64,000 nucleotides of DNA from contig NC_011312.1 in the NCBI RefSeq assembly GCF_000196495.1, positions 434,001 to 498,000 of the forward strand. The letters are read 5' to 3'. A program made the translations under genes and the position numbers. This document shows, one piece after another, positions 27,248 to 38,400 of the stretch. The notes below the pieces were generated by a model. The model had not been told where the DNA came from and made no database searches. It was given only the letters and a program-made list of their open reading frames with translations. Position 1 is the stretch's first letter. Every line of letters starts with the position of its first letter. The DNA is from Aliivibrio salmonicida LFI1238. GTDB taxonomy: Bacteria > Pseudomonadota > Gammaproteobacteria > Enterobacterales > Vibrionaceae.

Positions 27248-28144
27248 CTATACCATGGTTGATATTGATGTTTTTACATCAGTTTCAACCATGAATTTTT
27301 GGCTTAATAAACCGGTTAAACTGTCGTAATAACTGTCATTAGGTTTATTACCAAGTAATTTACACAGCTCTGCGCCAGTAGGACTAAAGCGGTAATAAAT
27401 TAATCTTGATCCTTTTTGCATCGGTTTAATTGCTAATTGTTTACCTTGATAGTGCAAAGGTAGCGCGGGTTCAAATTCAATTTCCCCAGATTCTAATTCC
27501 GTTCCTAGCAGTAAACCGAGATCAATAAGCAGCAATAAACTGGAATAAGGTAATTTGTAATTACCTAGATGTATTAACTGCGGGCCTTCTGTTTTGTAGA
27601 AAGTAAATAAAGTACCTGCGCACTTATAACCAAGTAATAATTTTTTGCTGTTGTCTTGTCCAAAGCTACACGCTAATGAGGCCGCTCGTTGAAATGTTTG
27701 AGCCTCACGCTGTGTCATGTCCTTTAATACTTTCAATGCTTTCATGGATGTTGCTCCGGGAGAGACAACCTCTTGTTTGAAAATTTGACTCCATAGACGT
27801 TGCATTGACGGGTCATGGATGTCTTTTGCCATTTCAAAGAAGCGATGAAGCCAATCAGGATCAGGATCTCCAGCGGTTTCATCACTACAGTAACCATGTG
27901 CGTATTTTATTATTTGCTCTAAATTATTTTGCTGTTGTTCTCGTAGTAACTTCTCTCTATAAAGAGCCCGTTTTAATAGAGTTTCTTCTGGTTTTGGTGC
28001 TTGAAGCTTTGCACCAAGCCCTTGTTTAATCGCAATTTCTTTAAGGCGTCGTTCACTGCTTACTACGTAATGTTCTTTTTTATGTGTCGCTTTTTCTTTG
28101 CTGTTTTGGGCGTCATTAACGATGACATTCTTTTTATTATCCAT
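27248..28144 (-). CDS. TIGR03899-family protein
   Basis: A 298-residue soluble protein of unknown function. The N-terminal part is charged and helical (SSERRLKEIAIKQGLGAKL... LKRALYREKLLREQQQNNLEQI). A middle segment (DPDPDWLHRFFEMAKDIHDPSMQRLWSQIFKQEV...ALKVLKDM) resembles DUF2806-like proteins, with which the family is related. The C-terminal third is strand-rich and ends in SPTGAELCKLLG. It is convergent with cysC and has no partner gene. Confidence 0.75.
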   Translation of the reverse strand: MDNKKNVIVNDAQNSKEKATHKKEHYVVSSERRLKEIAIKQGLGAKLQAPKPEETLLKRALYREKLLREQQQNNLEQIIKYAHGYCSDETAGDPDPDWLHRFFEMAKDIHDPSMQRLWSQIFKQEVVSPGATSMKALKVLKDMTQREAQTFQRAASLACSFGQDNSKKLLLGYKCAGTLFTFYKTEGPQLIHLGNYKLPYSSLLLLIDLGLLLGTELESGEIEFEPALPLHYQGKQLAIKPMQKGSRLIYYRFSPTGAELCKLLGNKPNDSYYDSLTGLLSQKFMVETDVKTSISTMV

Positions 28145-28336
28145 GGGTACGCCTAACGTCGATTAACACTGTCTGTTTTATATAGTATCGGTAACTAAAG
28201 ATAAAAACTTTAATCTAAGGAAAGTAATGAGAAATTTTTGAAAAAAAGACACGAAAAGGAAATAAATAAAAGGATGAATAAATGATAATGATTTGTTGAA
28301 ATTAAGTGTGTTTTATAATTTATCAGTGAGGTAGTG

Positions 28337-28429
28337 ATGGGAGATATAAATCTAAAAAAAGTGTTATTTAGTGCAGTTTTAATTGTTAGCTATACTGTTG
28401 CGCTAGTTTATCTCTCTGGGTTTATATAA
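28337..28429 (+). CDS. Candidate 30-residue single-helix membrane protein
   Basis: A short frame in the 323-base gap between the TIGR03899 and DUF3299 genes, reading MGDINLKKVLFSAVLIVSYT and then ten further residues to FI. A short polar N terminus with two Lys is followed by one hydrophobic helix, the usual layout of bacterial small membrane proteins. GAGG lies about 6 bases before the ATG. No other gene occupies the gap. There is no family assignment; it could be a chance frame. Confidence 0.4.
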   Translation: MGDINLKKVLFSAVLIVSYTVALVYLSGFI

Positions 28430-28467
28430 ATCATCAAGATAAACTAGGGTTAATGAGTTGATATTAG

Positions 28468-28953
28468 TTATTCATCATCATATTCTTCTAAGCGAACCCC
28501 ATCAATAAGATAGCCTGTTTCTGCGAGTTCACTGTCTATCGTTTCTGTTTTTAATGTACCTACGATATAAACGACATCCCACAGTTGTTGAATTGGCGCC
28601 CCTTTTTTAAATTTCACATAAATAATTTGATTGGGTGGCGGCGGTGGCACATGAATGCAGGCACCAAAATAAGGCACTAATAAAAATTCAGTAATCATTT
28701 TATCATCCCCTTCTAATGGAATAACAAAGCCTGGAATTTTTACCATACTGCCATTTAATTCTTGCCTAACACCACCAACAAGAGATTGTTGCATTTGCGC
28801 GCCATTATGATTTACTTTAGGCATTCCTATCGCATCAAATTGATGTCTTTCCTGCTCTGGAACTAAATCAATCCAATCTAATTTCAATACCTCATCACTA
28901 AATGCACTAAAGGGCAAAAGTAATAATAAGCAAAGTAAGAGTTTCTTTTTCAT
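28468..28953 (-). CDS. DUF3299-family exported protein (zinc-cluster component)
   Basis: A 161-residue protein with a signal peptide (MKKKLLLCLLLLLPFSAFS). The mature part has LDWIDLVPEQE, VKIPGFVIPLEGDDKMITEFLLVPYFGACIHVPPPPPNQIIYV, whose Cys-His and poly-Pro segment is typical of DUF3299. The Cys/His pair could touch a metal. It begins 9 bases after the permease gene and is last in the ZrgA-like cluster, so a periplasmic role in zinc handling is inferred from context. Confidence 0.82.
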   Translation of the reverse strand: MKKKLLLCLLLLLPFSAFSDEVLKLDWIDLVPEQERHQFDAIGMPKVNHNGAQMQQSLVGGVRQELNGSMVKIPGFVIPLEGDDKMITEFLLVPYFGACIHVPPPPPNQIIYVKFKKGAPIQQLWDVVYIVGTLKTETIDSELAETGYLIDGVRLEEYDDE

Positions 28954-28962
28954 TATTTATCC

Positions 28963-30222
28963 TTAAAGTCTTATTGTCATACCATCACTTAATGAGTGGC
29001 GATACGCTTGTATTGCTGGAATAACACCAATAATAAAACCAGAGCACAAGACGAGTGCGAGTAATTTTAATTCATAAAGTGTGGGTAAGGTGAGCTCTAT
29101 CGCAATGCCGTAATACTGCTGAATGATTGGCTGCAATATGCTTAATGAGAGGTAAAGACCTATTAGGCCTACGATGATCCCAAAGCTTGTAATGACAACG
29201 GCTTCGCTTACTAATAATATAAAAATATGTTTAGGCTGCGCTCCCATCGCTCTTAAAATGGCCATTTCTCGGCGTCGCTCTTGAAGGCTAGTGAGTAGGC
29301 TGGTGAGCATTCCCATTAATCCTGCGGCAACCACAAAAATAGAAACAGCTAATAGCGCTTGCTCAGCAACTGACATCATTCCCCATAATTCGTGTAAAGC
29401 AATACCTGGTAAAATGGCACTGAGTGGTTCTTTGGTATAGTCGTTAATGTAGCGCTGCAATGCAAATGTTTGAATTTTTGATTTTAGACCAAGCATAAAT
29501 GCCGTAATTTCGGTGGGTTCAAATTTTTGTTTTTCTAATATTTTAGCATCGGGTGTATTTCCTAAGTGCGCACCGCTTTCCCATCCAACATGGATGGCAG
29601 AAATTGCACCTAAAGACACATGTAACGTTTTGTCTACTGGCGTCCCTGTTGGCTTTAAAATACCAACAACCGTAAAGGGCAGCTTATCGTGACGGGTAAA
29701 TGATTTATCACTAATACCATGAGCAATAACGAGCTTATCACCTAAATGATAATTTAATTTTTGTGCCACATCGGCGCCTAATACGACATCAAATAGGTCG
29801 TCGAATGGCTTTCCTTCTTTAAAAGCCAGTGGTTGTTTTTTTCCATATTGATAAAAGCGAAAATAATCTTGATTCGTTCCCATGACTCGAAATCCTTTAT
29901 GGGAATCTCCAAGAGAGATTGGTATTGACCATTTCACTGCCCGCTGGCTGATTATTTCTTGATAGCTTTTCCAATCAATATTATTTGTCGCGTTACCAAT
30001 GCGAAAAACAGAGTAAAGCAAGAGGTTCACTTGACCTGAACGTGCGCCAACAATTAAATCTGTGTTTGATATGGTATTTGCAAAGCTTGTTTTAGCTTGG
30101 GTACGAATACGTTCAACACCGACTAATAACATGACAGAGATAGCGATAGTAGCAACAGTAAGTAATACCGTGGTCTTACGGTTTTTAAGGCTTTTCCAAG
30201 CCAATTGCAAAATGCCTACCAT
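28963..30222 (-). CDS. ABC transporter permease, FtsX/MacB type (zinc cluster)
   Basis: A 419-residue inner membrane protein with an N-terminal helix (TVLLTVATIAISVMLLVGVERI), a large periplasmic MacB-PCD-like domain (about 45-265), and three C-terminal helices in the FtsX domain (AEQALLAVSIFVVAAGLMGMLTSLL, REMAILRAMGAQPKHIF). The MacB/LolCE type usually works as a mechanotransmitter or on lipoproteins rather than as a channel, which is unusual beside a zinc-uptake protein. It overlaps the ATPase gene by 7 bases, so the two form one transporter. Confidence 0.88.
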   Translation of the reverse strand: MVGILQLAWKSLKNRKTTVLLTVATIAISVMLLVGVERIRTQAKTSFANTISNTDLIVGARSGQVNLLLYSVFRIGNATNNIDWKSYQEIISQRAVKWSIPISLGDSHKGFRVMGTNQDYFRFYQYGKKQPLAFKEGKPFDDLFDVVLGADVAQKLNYHLGDKLVIAHGISDKSFTRHDKLPFTVVGILKPTGTPVDKTLHVSLGAISAIHVGWESGAHLGNTPDAKILEKQKFEPTEITAFMLGLKSKIQTFALQRYINDYTKEPLSAILPGIALHELWGMMSVAEQALLAVSIFVVAAGLMGMLTSLLTSLQERRREMAILRAMGAQPKHIFILLVSEAVVITSFGIIVGLIGLYLSLSILQPIIQQYYGIAIELTLPTLYELKLLALVLCSGFIIGVIPAIQAYRHSLSDGMTIRL

Positions 30223-30905
30223 GAGTATTCTCCCGCGGTGTTTAAGGTTCTTAAATCAATACTTTGATCAAATAAAGACTCTAAACTTGGGTCATGACTG
30301 ACAAATAACAAGCTAGCCTGACTGTTTTCACACTCATTCATGAGTAATTTAATAAAGGCGAAGCGTGTTTCATGGTCGAGGGCTGAGGTCGGCTCATCGG
30401 CAATAATAAGTGTTGGCTTCCCTATAAACGCTCTCGCTGCCGCAACTCGCTGTTGTTGGCCAATACTAAGATCAGTAATCGGTCTATCAAAATGAGAACG
30501 AGGTAATTGGAGTTGAGTTAACAGGCGTTCCGCTTCTTGGCGTAACTCTTTTTTAGACAATTTGCTTTTTGATGAAAATTGATAAGGCAGCACAACGTTA
30601 TCAATTACGGATAGGTAGGGAAGTAAATTAAATTGTTGAAAAATATAACCGATATTATCCGCTCTAAAACGATCTCTTTGGTTCGATGATAAATGGTTAA
30701 TATCAGTACCATTAATGATAACGGATCCTGACGTGGGAGAAACTATTCCGGTTAACAAACTTAATAGTGTTGATTTACCGCTGCCGCTTGGCCCTTTAAT
30801 AAATAGCTTATTCCCCTGTTTTTGTGAGAAAAAGGGAATGTTAATCGTTAGCTCTTTTTGATTAGGCCAATGAAAAGTGAGATCGGATAATTCAATAATA
30901 TTCAT
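30216..30905 (-). CDS. ABC transporter ATP-binding protein (zinc cluster)
   Basis: A 229-residue ATPase of the LolD/MacB class with Walker A GPSGSGKSTLLSLLTG (about 38-53), Q-loop YIFQQFNLLPYL, signature LSIGQQQRVAAARAF, Walker B LIIADEPTSALD and the switch histidine in LFVSHDPSLE. It overlaps the FtsX-type permease gene, its obvious partner. It lies 36 bases after the His-rich zinc protein gene. Confidence 0.92.
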   Translation of the reverse strand: MNIIELSDLTFHWPNQKELTINIPFFSQKQGNKLFIKGPSGSGKSTLLSLLTGIVSPTSGSVIINGTDINHLSSNQRDRFRADNIGYIFQQFNLLPYLSVIDNVVLPYQFSSKSKLSKKELRQEAERLLTQLQLPRSHFDRPITDLSIGQQQRVAAARAFIGKPTLIIADEPTSALDHETRFAFIKLLMNECENSQASLLFVSHDPSLESLFDQSIDLRTLNTAGEYSW

Positions 30906-30941
30906 CGTAATTATGGCGATGTTACCATCGCCATACCTAAG

Positions 30942-31583
<642 letters not shown>

Positions 31584-31634
31584 AATGGCTTCCTATTATC
31601 TAAGAGTTATAAATGAATTAATGTATTTATTGAG

Positions 31635-31925
31635 TTAGAGAATAGAAAAAGGAGGCGCACGTGAATGTACGGTGATAGATGAAGGGTTACTATTTTCTAC
31701 ACTAGTAAATGTAGACGATATTATTAATTGAGGGATTATTGGAAGAGAAGCAACATGGGCAGTAATTCCTGACCCAATGGAGTGGAACATTTGGCAATGG
31801 TGATTTTCATGGTGCTGTATATTGGTATCAATTTGATGATTAGCAACCAAAATACCAAACAGCGCGAGAAGTATGACTAAACTCCAATTTAACCAGCGCT
31901 GTTTAGTAAAGAAATACGATTGCAT
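31635..31925 (-). CDS. DUF2607-family small exported/membrane protein
   Basis: A 96-residue protein with one N-terminal hydrophobic helix (LNWSLVILLALFGILVANH) followed by a His-rich stretch (HHENHHCQMFH). This fits the DUF2607 family found with vibrio zinc clusters. The His and Cys residues suggest metal binding outside the membrane. It is the first gene of the cluster, 51 bases ahead of zrgA and just downstream of the Zur-type box. Confidence 0.75.
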   Translation of the reverse strand: MQSYFFTKQRWLNWSLVILLALFGILVANHQIDTNIQHHENHHCQMFHSIGSGITAHVASLPIIPQLIISSTFTSVENSNPSSITVHSRAPPFSIL

Positions 31926-31951
31926 TATACTGCCCTAATTGAATGAGTAGT

Positions 31952-31972
31952 AAATGTAATAATATAACATTT
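31952..31972 (-). promoter_or_regulatory. Zur-type operator upstream of the zinc cluster
   Basis: A 21-base palindrome with arms AAATGT and ACATTT around an AT-rich centre, differing from perfect symmetry at one position pair. It matches the gammaproteobacterial Zur box (arms and spacing as at E. coli znu) and ends 26 bases before the first start codon, so Zur would repress the zinc cluster when zinc is ample. Confidence 0.78.
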
Positions 31973-31990
31973 TATAAGCAAGTAATTTGT

Positions 31991-32542
31991 TTACAATTGA
32001 GCGTGAATTAATGAGATAACTTGCTTGATTTCGTCAGATGTTAATTTTCCTTCTTTCACAAAAAGAACATTACCTTCTTTATTTTGAACGATAATTGCAG
32101 AGCTTTCTGGCTGAAGATCCCACGTTTTTGCTGCGGTTCCATTTTCATCAAGAACCATCGAAGACCATGAGAACTCTTCTTTACTTTCTTCAGCAGAGGA
32201 CTTTACAAATCCCCCAGTACCCCAAATGGAATCGTCTTGATTAATAATCGTTGTCGTTTGATATTGTGTTTCAGGGAACTTTTCTAATGTAATGGCACTC
32301 ATAAGCTCAGTATTCATTGCTTTAGCGCTACTTCGACCAGCAATCGCTTGTAATACTCGAACCTTACCTTTTAACTGTTCTGAATCCCAAGGTTGATAGG
32401 TTGCCGCGGAATCTTCAAAAAAGATTTCACCGTAATTATCAATGGAAACAGTAGGTACTGTTTTGTTCAATGTAATGTTATGAGCAAAACCGAGTGTTGG
32501 TAATAAGCAAGCGGCAAGAGTAAGTAGGGTGATCTTTTTCAT
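31991..32542 (-). CDS. ytfJ: YtfJ-family exported protein
   Basis: A 183-residue periplasmic protein with a signal peptide (ITLLTLAACLLPTLGFA) and a thioredoxin-like fold lacking a CxxC motif. Family features include LKGKVRVLQAIAGRSSAKAMN, SSMVLDENGTAAKTWDLQPESSAIIVQNKEGNVLFVKEGKL. The function is not established. It is divergent from the ytfK homologue, as in the ytf region of E. coli. Confidence 0.88.
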   Translation of the reverse strand: MKKITLLTLAACLLPTLGFAHNITLNKTVPTVSIDNYGEIFFEDSAATYQPWDSEQLKGKVRVLQAIAGRSSAKAMNTELMSAITLEKFPETQYQTTTIINQDDSIWGTGGFVKSSAEESKEEFSWSSMVLDENGTAAKTWDLQPESSAIIVQNKEGNVLFVKEGKLTSDEIKQVISLIHAQL

Positions 32543-32790
32543 TTTAGTTATCCTTAGAAATTGTTGATGTAGTTTAGTTCAGCAGTGCTTAAAAAGCGAT
32601 TCGACCAGTTTTCTTATAAATGAATATTGGTTAATAAACAGTAAAGTCCAGCTTGAGGTATGCCGTTTTGCACACTATAATGTTACGGAAATGTTTCGAT
32701 AACATTACTTTAGATAATATACGCCTGAATGACGGTTGTGTATTTTGATGGACTAAAATGAAACCTTGTACGGATTATTGAGGTATGGCT

Positions 32791-33000
32791 ATGTTTAGAA
32801 ATTTTAAGGCTTATAGACCACTGCAAGTGGCACGTTTTGTAAAGACTCTCTTTAAAGGGCAAATTCATATTGAAGGCGTAGGCACTTTTGATTTTGATGA
32901 AGGAAAAATATTAATGCCATCTTTAGAGAATAAAAGAATGTTGTCTGTTATGAGTGAGGTAAACCAACATATTCGCCAGCTTTCTCTGATGCCTGCATAG
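32791..33000 (+). CDS. ytfK: YtfK/DUF1107-family protein
   Basis: A 69-residue protein matching E. coli YtfK along its length (YRPLQVARFVKTLF, VGTFDFDEGKILMP, SVMSEVNQHI). In E. coli YtfK stimulates SpoT to make (p)ppGpp under phosphate or fatty acid starvation. The second ATG is chosen because GAGGT lies 6 bases before it; the first (32785) directly abuts that site. It is followed by its own terminator. Confidence 0.9.
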   Translation: MFRNFKAYRPLQVARFVKTLFKGQIHIEGVGTFDFDEGKILMPSLENKRMLSVMSEVNQHIRQLSLMPA

Positions 33001-33021
33001 TAGCGTAATAAAATTATTAAT

Positions 33022-33053
33022 AAAAAAGGTGCTCAATAATGGGCACCTTTTTT
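33022..33053. terminator. Terminator between ytfK and msrA
   Basis: AAAAAAGGTGCTC faces GGGCACCTTTTTT around a short loop. The symmetric A and T tracts serve both convergent genes. Confidence 0.88.
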
Positions 33054-33068
33054 ATGCTATAAAAAGAA

Positions 33069-33647
33069 TTAAAGAAAACACACGCCAGTTCCGCTTAATC
33101 CACAGTAACCATTTGGATTTTTGGCTAAATATTGTTGATGGTATTCTTCTGCGAAATAAAAATCATTTGCAGGAGTAATCTCGGTTGTTATTGGTTCTTC
33201 TATTCCCTGTTGAGATAGAGCGTGTTGGTATTGTTTTTTCGTGTGTGTTGCTATTTCTTGCTGGTTTTTATCATAGGTGTAAATAACGGATCTATATTGA
33301 GTTCCAATATCATTTCCTTGGCGCATTCCTTGGGTTGGGTTATGCGTTTGCCAAAAAGAGTGAAGCAATTCTTCTAAGGAAATGAGCGCCGGGTTAAAAA
33401 CTACTTTGACGACTTCTACGTGGTCAGTTGAACCTGAGCAAACGTCTTTGTATGTTGGGATCTTGGTTTTACCACCGCTGTAACCTACTGCTGTGGAGTA
33501 AACGCCAGTTAGTTTCCAAAATAAACGTTCAGTACCCCAAAAGCATCCCATGCCAAAGAGTATTTGCTCACAACCAGTAGGAATTGATTCTATATCATGC
33601 TGAGAAATAAAATGTAGTGGCTGTACTGTGTGTTTTTCCATCGTCAT
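33069..33647 (-). CDS. msrA: Peptide-methionine (S)-S-oxide reductase MsrA
   Basis: Repairs methionine-S-sulfoxide in proteins. The 192-residue protein has the catalytic GMGCFWGTERLFWKL motif, TGVYSTAVGYSGG, DHVEVVKVVFNP, WQTHNPTQGMRQGNDIGTQYRS and the C-terminal CGLSGTGVCF with two recycling cysteines. The ATG at 33647 has AAGGA 6 bases upstream; a longer frame to 33719 would add 24 residues without conserved sequence. It is divergent from tamA, as in E. coli. Confidence 0.95.
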   Translation of the reverse strand: MTMEKHTVQPLHFISQHDIESIPTGCEQILFGMGCFWGTERLFWKLTGVYSTAVGYSGGKTKIPTYKDVCSGSTDHVEVVKVVFNPALISLEELLHSFWQTHNPTQGMRQGNDIGTQYRSVIYTYDKNQQEIATHTKKQYQHALSQQGIEEPITTEITPANDFYFAEEYHQQYLAKNPNGYCGLSGTGVCFL

Positions 33648-33760
33648 GTCGCATCCTTTAACTGAGTAATTTAGAAGACATTTGCCTTGTGCTACTCTAT
33701 AAAACGAGTAAATTACCATGACATATAATGCATAACTGAATCAATAGAATAATTATAAGT

Positions 33761-35482
33761 ATGACCAAGAAGTTATCCCTCTTTTTTACATTTTGTTTGT
33801 TTGCCATTTCATCTAACGTGTCGGCAGAAACAGAATTGGATATAGAGGGTTTAGAAGGATCTTTACTGAGTAATGTAGAAGCTTACATCTCAGGTATTCC
33901 AGAAGAGGACTATTCCGTATCTCTTCGTTTCCAAGCTCGCCTTGAAGAAAGTACGACTGATGCCTTAAAAGCACTGGGTTATTACCAACCCGTGATCACC
34001 TTCACTATTGAAGGTGAAAAATCAAAACACACACTTATTATGACGGTTGAGGAAGGCGAGCCCGTTGTTATTTACGTCAGTGATATCGTTATTACGGGTG
34101 AAGCAAGGAACGATATTGACTTTACTAATGCGGTTGATAGTTCAGGTCTCAATTTAGGGCAAGTTTTAAACCATGGTCGATACGAAAGTTTAAAAAGTAC
34201 ACTGCAAAATCTAGCGTTAAGAAAAGGGTATTTTGATGGTGAATTTTCGGTTAGTCGTTTAGAGGTAGCTCCTGGAAGACATCAAGCAATGGTTCGCTTA
34301 CGTTATGATAGTGGTAAGCGTTATAGTTTTGGTGAAACGACGATCGATGGCAGTCAAGTTGAAGAAAAGCGAGTGCGTTCGATAATTCCTTTTGAGCCAG
34401 GTGACCCTTATCTTGCTAGTCTGGTTGGTGATTTAAATCAATCCCTTTCAAATACTGAATGGTTTTCATCCGTTTATGTTGAACCTGATTTAGATGCTGT
34501 TGGTGAAACTCATCAATTACCAATGAAAGTTCATGTCTCTCCTCAAGTTAGAAATCAATTAGAAACCAGTATTGGTTATTCGACAGATGTCGGCGCGAGA
34601 GGGAAAATTCGATGGAAAAACCCGTGGTTAAATAAATATGGTCACAGTTTAGATACTGCACTTTCTATCTCTAAGCCAGAACAAGAAGCGAGGATCTCTT
34701 ATAAGATCCCTTTAGAGCAAGTATTAAAAGATTATTACATTGTGAAATATGGTCTTAAAAATGTGGATAACCGAGATACTGACAGTTTGGAGTCGAATTT
34801 AGCGTTTGAAAGGCACTGGGTTTATGACTCTGGTTGGCATCGCACTATTTATACTCGTTTCTTATATGAAGAATTTACGCAAGGCATCCAAGATGGGACT
34901 GCTTGGCTAGTGCTTCCTGGTATCTCATTCTCTAAAAGTCGCACTCGTGGTGGAACAATGCCGATGTGGGGGGATAAAAAAGCATTCACTATTGAAGGTA
35001 CTGATGAAGCATTAACGTCAGACGTAAGAATGCTTCGCCTACAAGCCCAAGGAGCGATTGTTCGTAGTATTGGGGAAAACCATCGAGGTGTTGCACGAGC
35101 CGATATTGGTGCAATATATACCGATGATTTCTACAAATTACCCCCATCGATTCGATTCTTTGCTGGTGGTGATAATAGTATTCGTGGTTACGGATATGAA
35201 GAAGTATCACCAAAAGACAGCAGTGGTTATTTAACTGGCGGACAATTTATGGCAACAACCAGTCTTGAGTATCAATATCGAGTTGTGGGTAATTGGTGGT
35301 TGGCGACATTTATTGATTATGGTGATGCTTGGATAACAACTCCAGATTGGAAAACGGGTGCAGGTTTAGGTATTCGATGGGCTTCTCCTGTAGGGCCAGT
35401 TCGACTTGATTTTGCGTGGGGGTTTGATGCTGAACCTGGTGATGAATTTAAAATCCATTTTACGTTAGGACCTGAAGTATGA
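33761..35482 (+). CDS. tamA: Translocation and assembly module outer membrane protein TamA
   Basis: A 573-residue Omp85-family protein of the outer membrane that works with TamB in assembling autotransporters and moving phospholipids. It has a signal peptide (LFFTFCLFAISSNVSA), three POTRA-like domains (about 25-260) and a C-terminal 16-stranded barrel with FFAGGDNSIRGYGYEEVSP (the lid-lock RGY motif) and VGPVRLDFAWGF. It overlaps tamB by 4 bases (ATGA). Confidence 0.95.
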   Translation: MTKKLSLFFTFCLFAISSNVSAETELDIEGLEGSLLSNVEAYISGIPEEDYSVSLRFQARLEESTTDALKALGYYQPVITFTIEGEKSKHTLIMTVEEGEPVVIYVSDIVITGEARNDIDFTNAVDSSGLNLGQVLNHGRYESLKSTLQNLALRKGYFDGEFSVSRLEVAPGRHQAMVRLRYDSGKRYSFGETTIDGSQVEEKRVRSIIPFEPGDPYLASLVGDLNQSLSNTEWFSSVYVEPDLDAVGETHQLPMKVHVSPQVRNQLETSIGYSTDVGARGKIRWKNPWLNKYGHSLDTALSISKPEQEARISYKIPLEQVLKDYYIVKYGLKNVDNRDTDSLESNLAFERHWVYDSGWHRTIYTRFLYEEFTQGIQDGTAWLVLPGISFSKSRTRGGTMPMWGDKKAFTIEGTDEALTSDVRMLRLQAQGAIVRSIGENHRGVARADIGAIYTDDFYKLPPSIRFFAGGDNSIRGYGYEEVSPKDSSGYLTGGQFMATTSLEYQYRVVGNWWLATFIDYGDAWITTPDWKTGAGLGIRWASPVGPVRLDFAWGFDAEPGDEFKIHFTLGPEV

Positions 35483-38400
35483 GTTCCTTATCGGTAAATG
35501 AAGAACAAAATAAGCCGCAATTAAAGAAAAAGCGTCGTTTTAGTCGATACTGTATTTGCTTGGCTTTGTTTGTTCCAACAATTATCCTCATGATTTTATT
35601 GTTAATCGGTGCATTGGTTTTTACAAACTCTGGCTTGAAGCTAATTATTTGGGGGGCAGAAAAAGCGGTACCTGAACTTTCAATAAAAAACATAGACGGA
35701 AGTTTAATTCCGGAATTTACTCTATCAGAGGTTAAGTATCATAATGATGATCTACTTAACGCTGATATTTCTCGTTTTCATTTTGGGTTAACGGCAAAGT
35801 GTTTATTGGTTCCTTCGCTTTGTATTGATGACATTACGATTGACGGGCTTGTTTTGGATTTCCCTCAATTACCCACCTCGCCAGAAGACGAAGCGACTAA
35901 AGCACCTACAAATAATGAGCTGCTTTCAATTCCGATCCCTATCAACATCACCAAGATCTCGATTAATAATATAGATGCTACTGTTTTGGGTAATCGTATT
36001 CAGTGGGATAGTTTTTCTACTGGGATTAAAATATATAAGAGTGATTTGACCATTACACCTTTGCAATGGAATCGAATTAATTTACAGCTTGCTGAGAGTG
36101 AAAAAGAAAAGACGAAATCGAAAGCTCCCGCAGATAAAGTCTCGGATACCCCAATTGTTTTACCTGATGTTTATGTTCCATTAAATATAAAGGTAGAGCA
36201 GTTTTCACTTCGTGATTTTGTGTTACAGCAGGAAGCGCTAGTTAAAATCAATCAGCTTGACTTTAAAGCCAATATTGGTGAGAACGATATTAAGGTTAAT
36301 GATTTTTATCTTGATACACCACAAGCTAATTTGTCTTTAGATAATGAAATATCTTTACAAGGTGATTACCCATTAACGTTAAATGCGAATGCGGTAATAA
36401 AGGAAACGGAATTAAAAGGTCATAAAGTAACGATTATAGCCAAAGGGAGTGTTGCAAACTTAGAGGCATCTCTTAATTTAACTGGGGGATTGAAGGCCAA
36501 CGTTGAAGCAAATATTCATCCTCTTGAGACAACATTACCTTTTGATGTCCATGTGTATAAAACGGAACTTTATTGGCCGTTATCTGGTGTAAAAGAATTC
36601 AAAGTAAGCGTGCCTAATATAAAAGCAGAAGGTGACCTTAACCAATACAAGTTTGCGAGTGCTCTATATATAGAGGGAAAAACAATACCGCAAACAGATT
36701 TACGTTTAGAAGGTAAAGGTAATTTAGAAAAAGTTGAGCTTTATGACTTTATGGCGGATACCTTAGGGGGAAGTATTTCTGGTAGTGCGGAAGCCGATTG
36801 GGCTTCTTTAGTTCATTGGAAAGCGGATGTACATCTTCAGAATATTCAACCAGGTTTGCAATGGCCAGAAGCAGAGGGTGACATTAGTGGCGAATTAGTC
36901 ACCTCAGGCAGTTTAACAAAAGAAGGGGGTTGGAAGGTTACCGTGCCAACCATCGATATTAATGGCATTTTTAGGGAGTACCCATTAATTATAGAAGGGT
37001 CGTTAAAAGCGGATGATGTTAAAGGTTTAGGAGAACCGTATCTCGAGGTTGCACAATTAACACTACATCATGGGGATAACGGATTAACGATTTCGGGTTC
37101 TTTAGATAAAGAATGGGATCTTAATGTTGATATAGACTTTCCTGAATTATCTGACAGCGTACCAGATGTTCATGGGCAGTTAATGGGAAATGTAGCCTTA
37201 ACCGGAAAAGTAACAGAACCTAAAATTAACGTAGATATAAATGCGGTAGAACTTCAACTGCCTCAAAAAACCACACTAAATAAAGCGTCTATTAAAGGTT
37301 ACGTTGTTCCTATGCCTGCAATTGATGCGGATCTTAGTATTAAATTACTTGGTGGTAAATATAAAAAACAAACACTTAAAGATTTAGTGGTTCGCTTTAG
37401 TGGTAAAGAGCATAATCACAAATTACAAATTGATTTAGATTCTAATGTTATTCAATCGCATCTTTTATTTAATGGTTCTCTTGAACGTAAAAAAGGGTGG
37501 AAAGGTGAATTAAGTAAAGCTGATGTTGTTACTGAAATTGGTCCATGGAAGTTAGATAAAAAAGCTTCGCTTGCTTATGATATCCAAAAGCAAGAGTTAT
37601 TCGTTCAAGCTAACTGTTGGAGTCAGGGAAAAACATCGTTGTGCCTAAATAAAGATTTAGTCGCTGGAAACTCAGGCAGTGCTGATGTGAGCATTAAACA
37701 TTTTGAATTCAGTAAAATTAAAAAATTCTTACCAGAAGAAACAAACATAAATGGTGAGGTTAACCTTGATGCATTAGCGAAATGGGCGGTAGGGAAACCT
37801 CCTTATGTAAAAGCGTCATTGTATTTACCAAAAGGAAATATAGAGCAAGAGATGGAAACCCCTCTTATTGTTGGTTGGGATAAAGTAAATGTTAATGCTG
37901 AAATGAAAAATGATGAGCTAAAGAGTGATTGGCTTATTGCATTAACAAATAACGGCGAATTAAAAGGTGAGATGACGGTTAATCAATTAACTGGTTCTAA
38001 AAAACTTAATGGTTACTCCAATATTAATACCGTTTCATTAGCTATGCTTGAACCTATTTTAGGAGAGTATAGTCAATTAGAGGCAATGGTGAATTCGAGT
38101 ATTAAGGTCTCTGGGCCGATAGAACATCCTAAATTATTCGGAGACCTTAGTGTTGATAAAATAAAAGTGAAGGGTGAAATATCTCCAGTTGACATAAGTA
38201 ATGGCAATATCAATATTCTTTTTGGTGGCCACAGTGGAAAATTGACATCGTTGATCACTACATCTGACGGGGATCTACATTTAAAAGGGTTTGGTGATTG
38301 GTCAGCATTAGACGCTTGGAAAGCAGGATTGGATGTCTTTGGTAATGAGTTGCAAGTTAACGTCCCTCCAATGGTGAAGTTAAAAGTTAAACCAGACATG

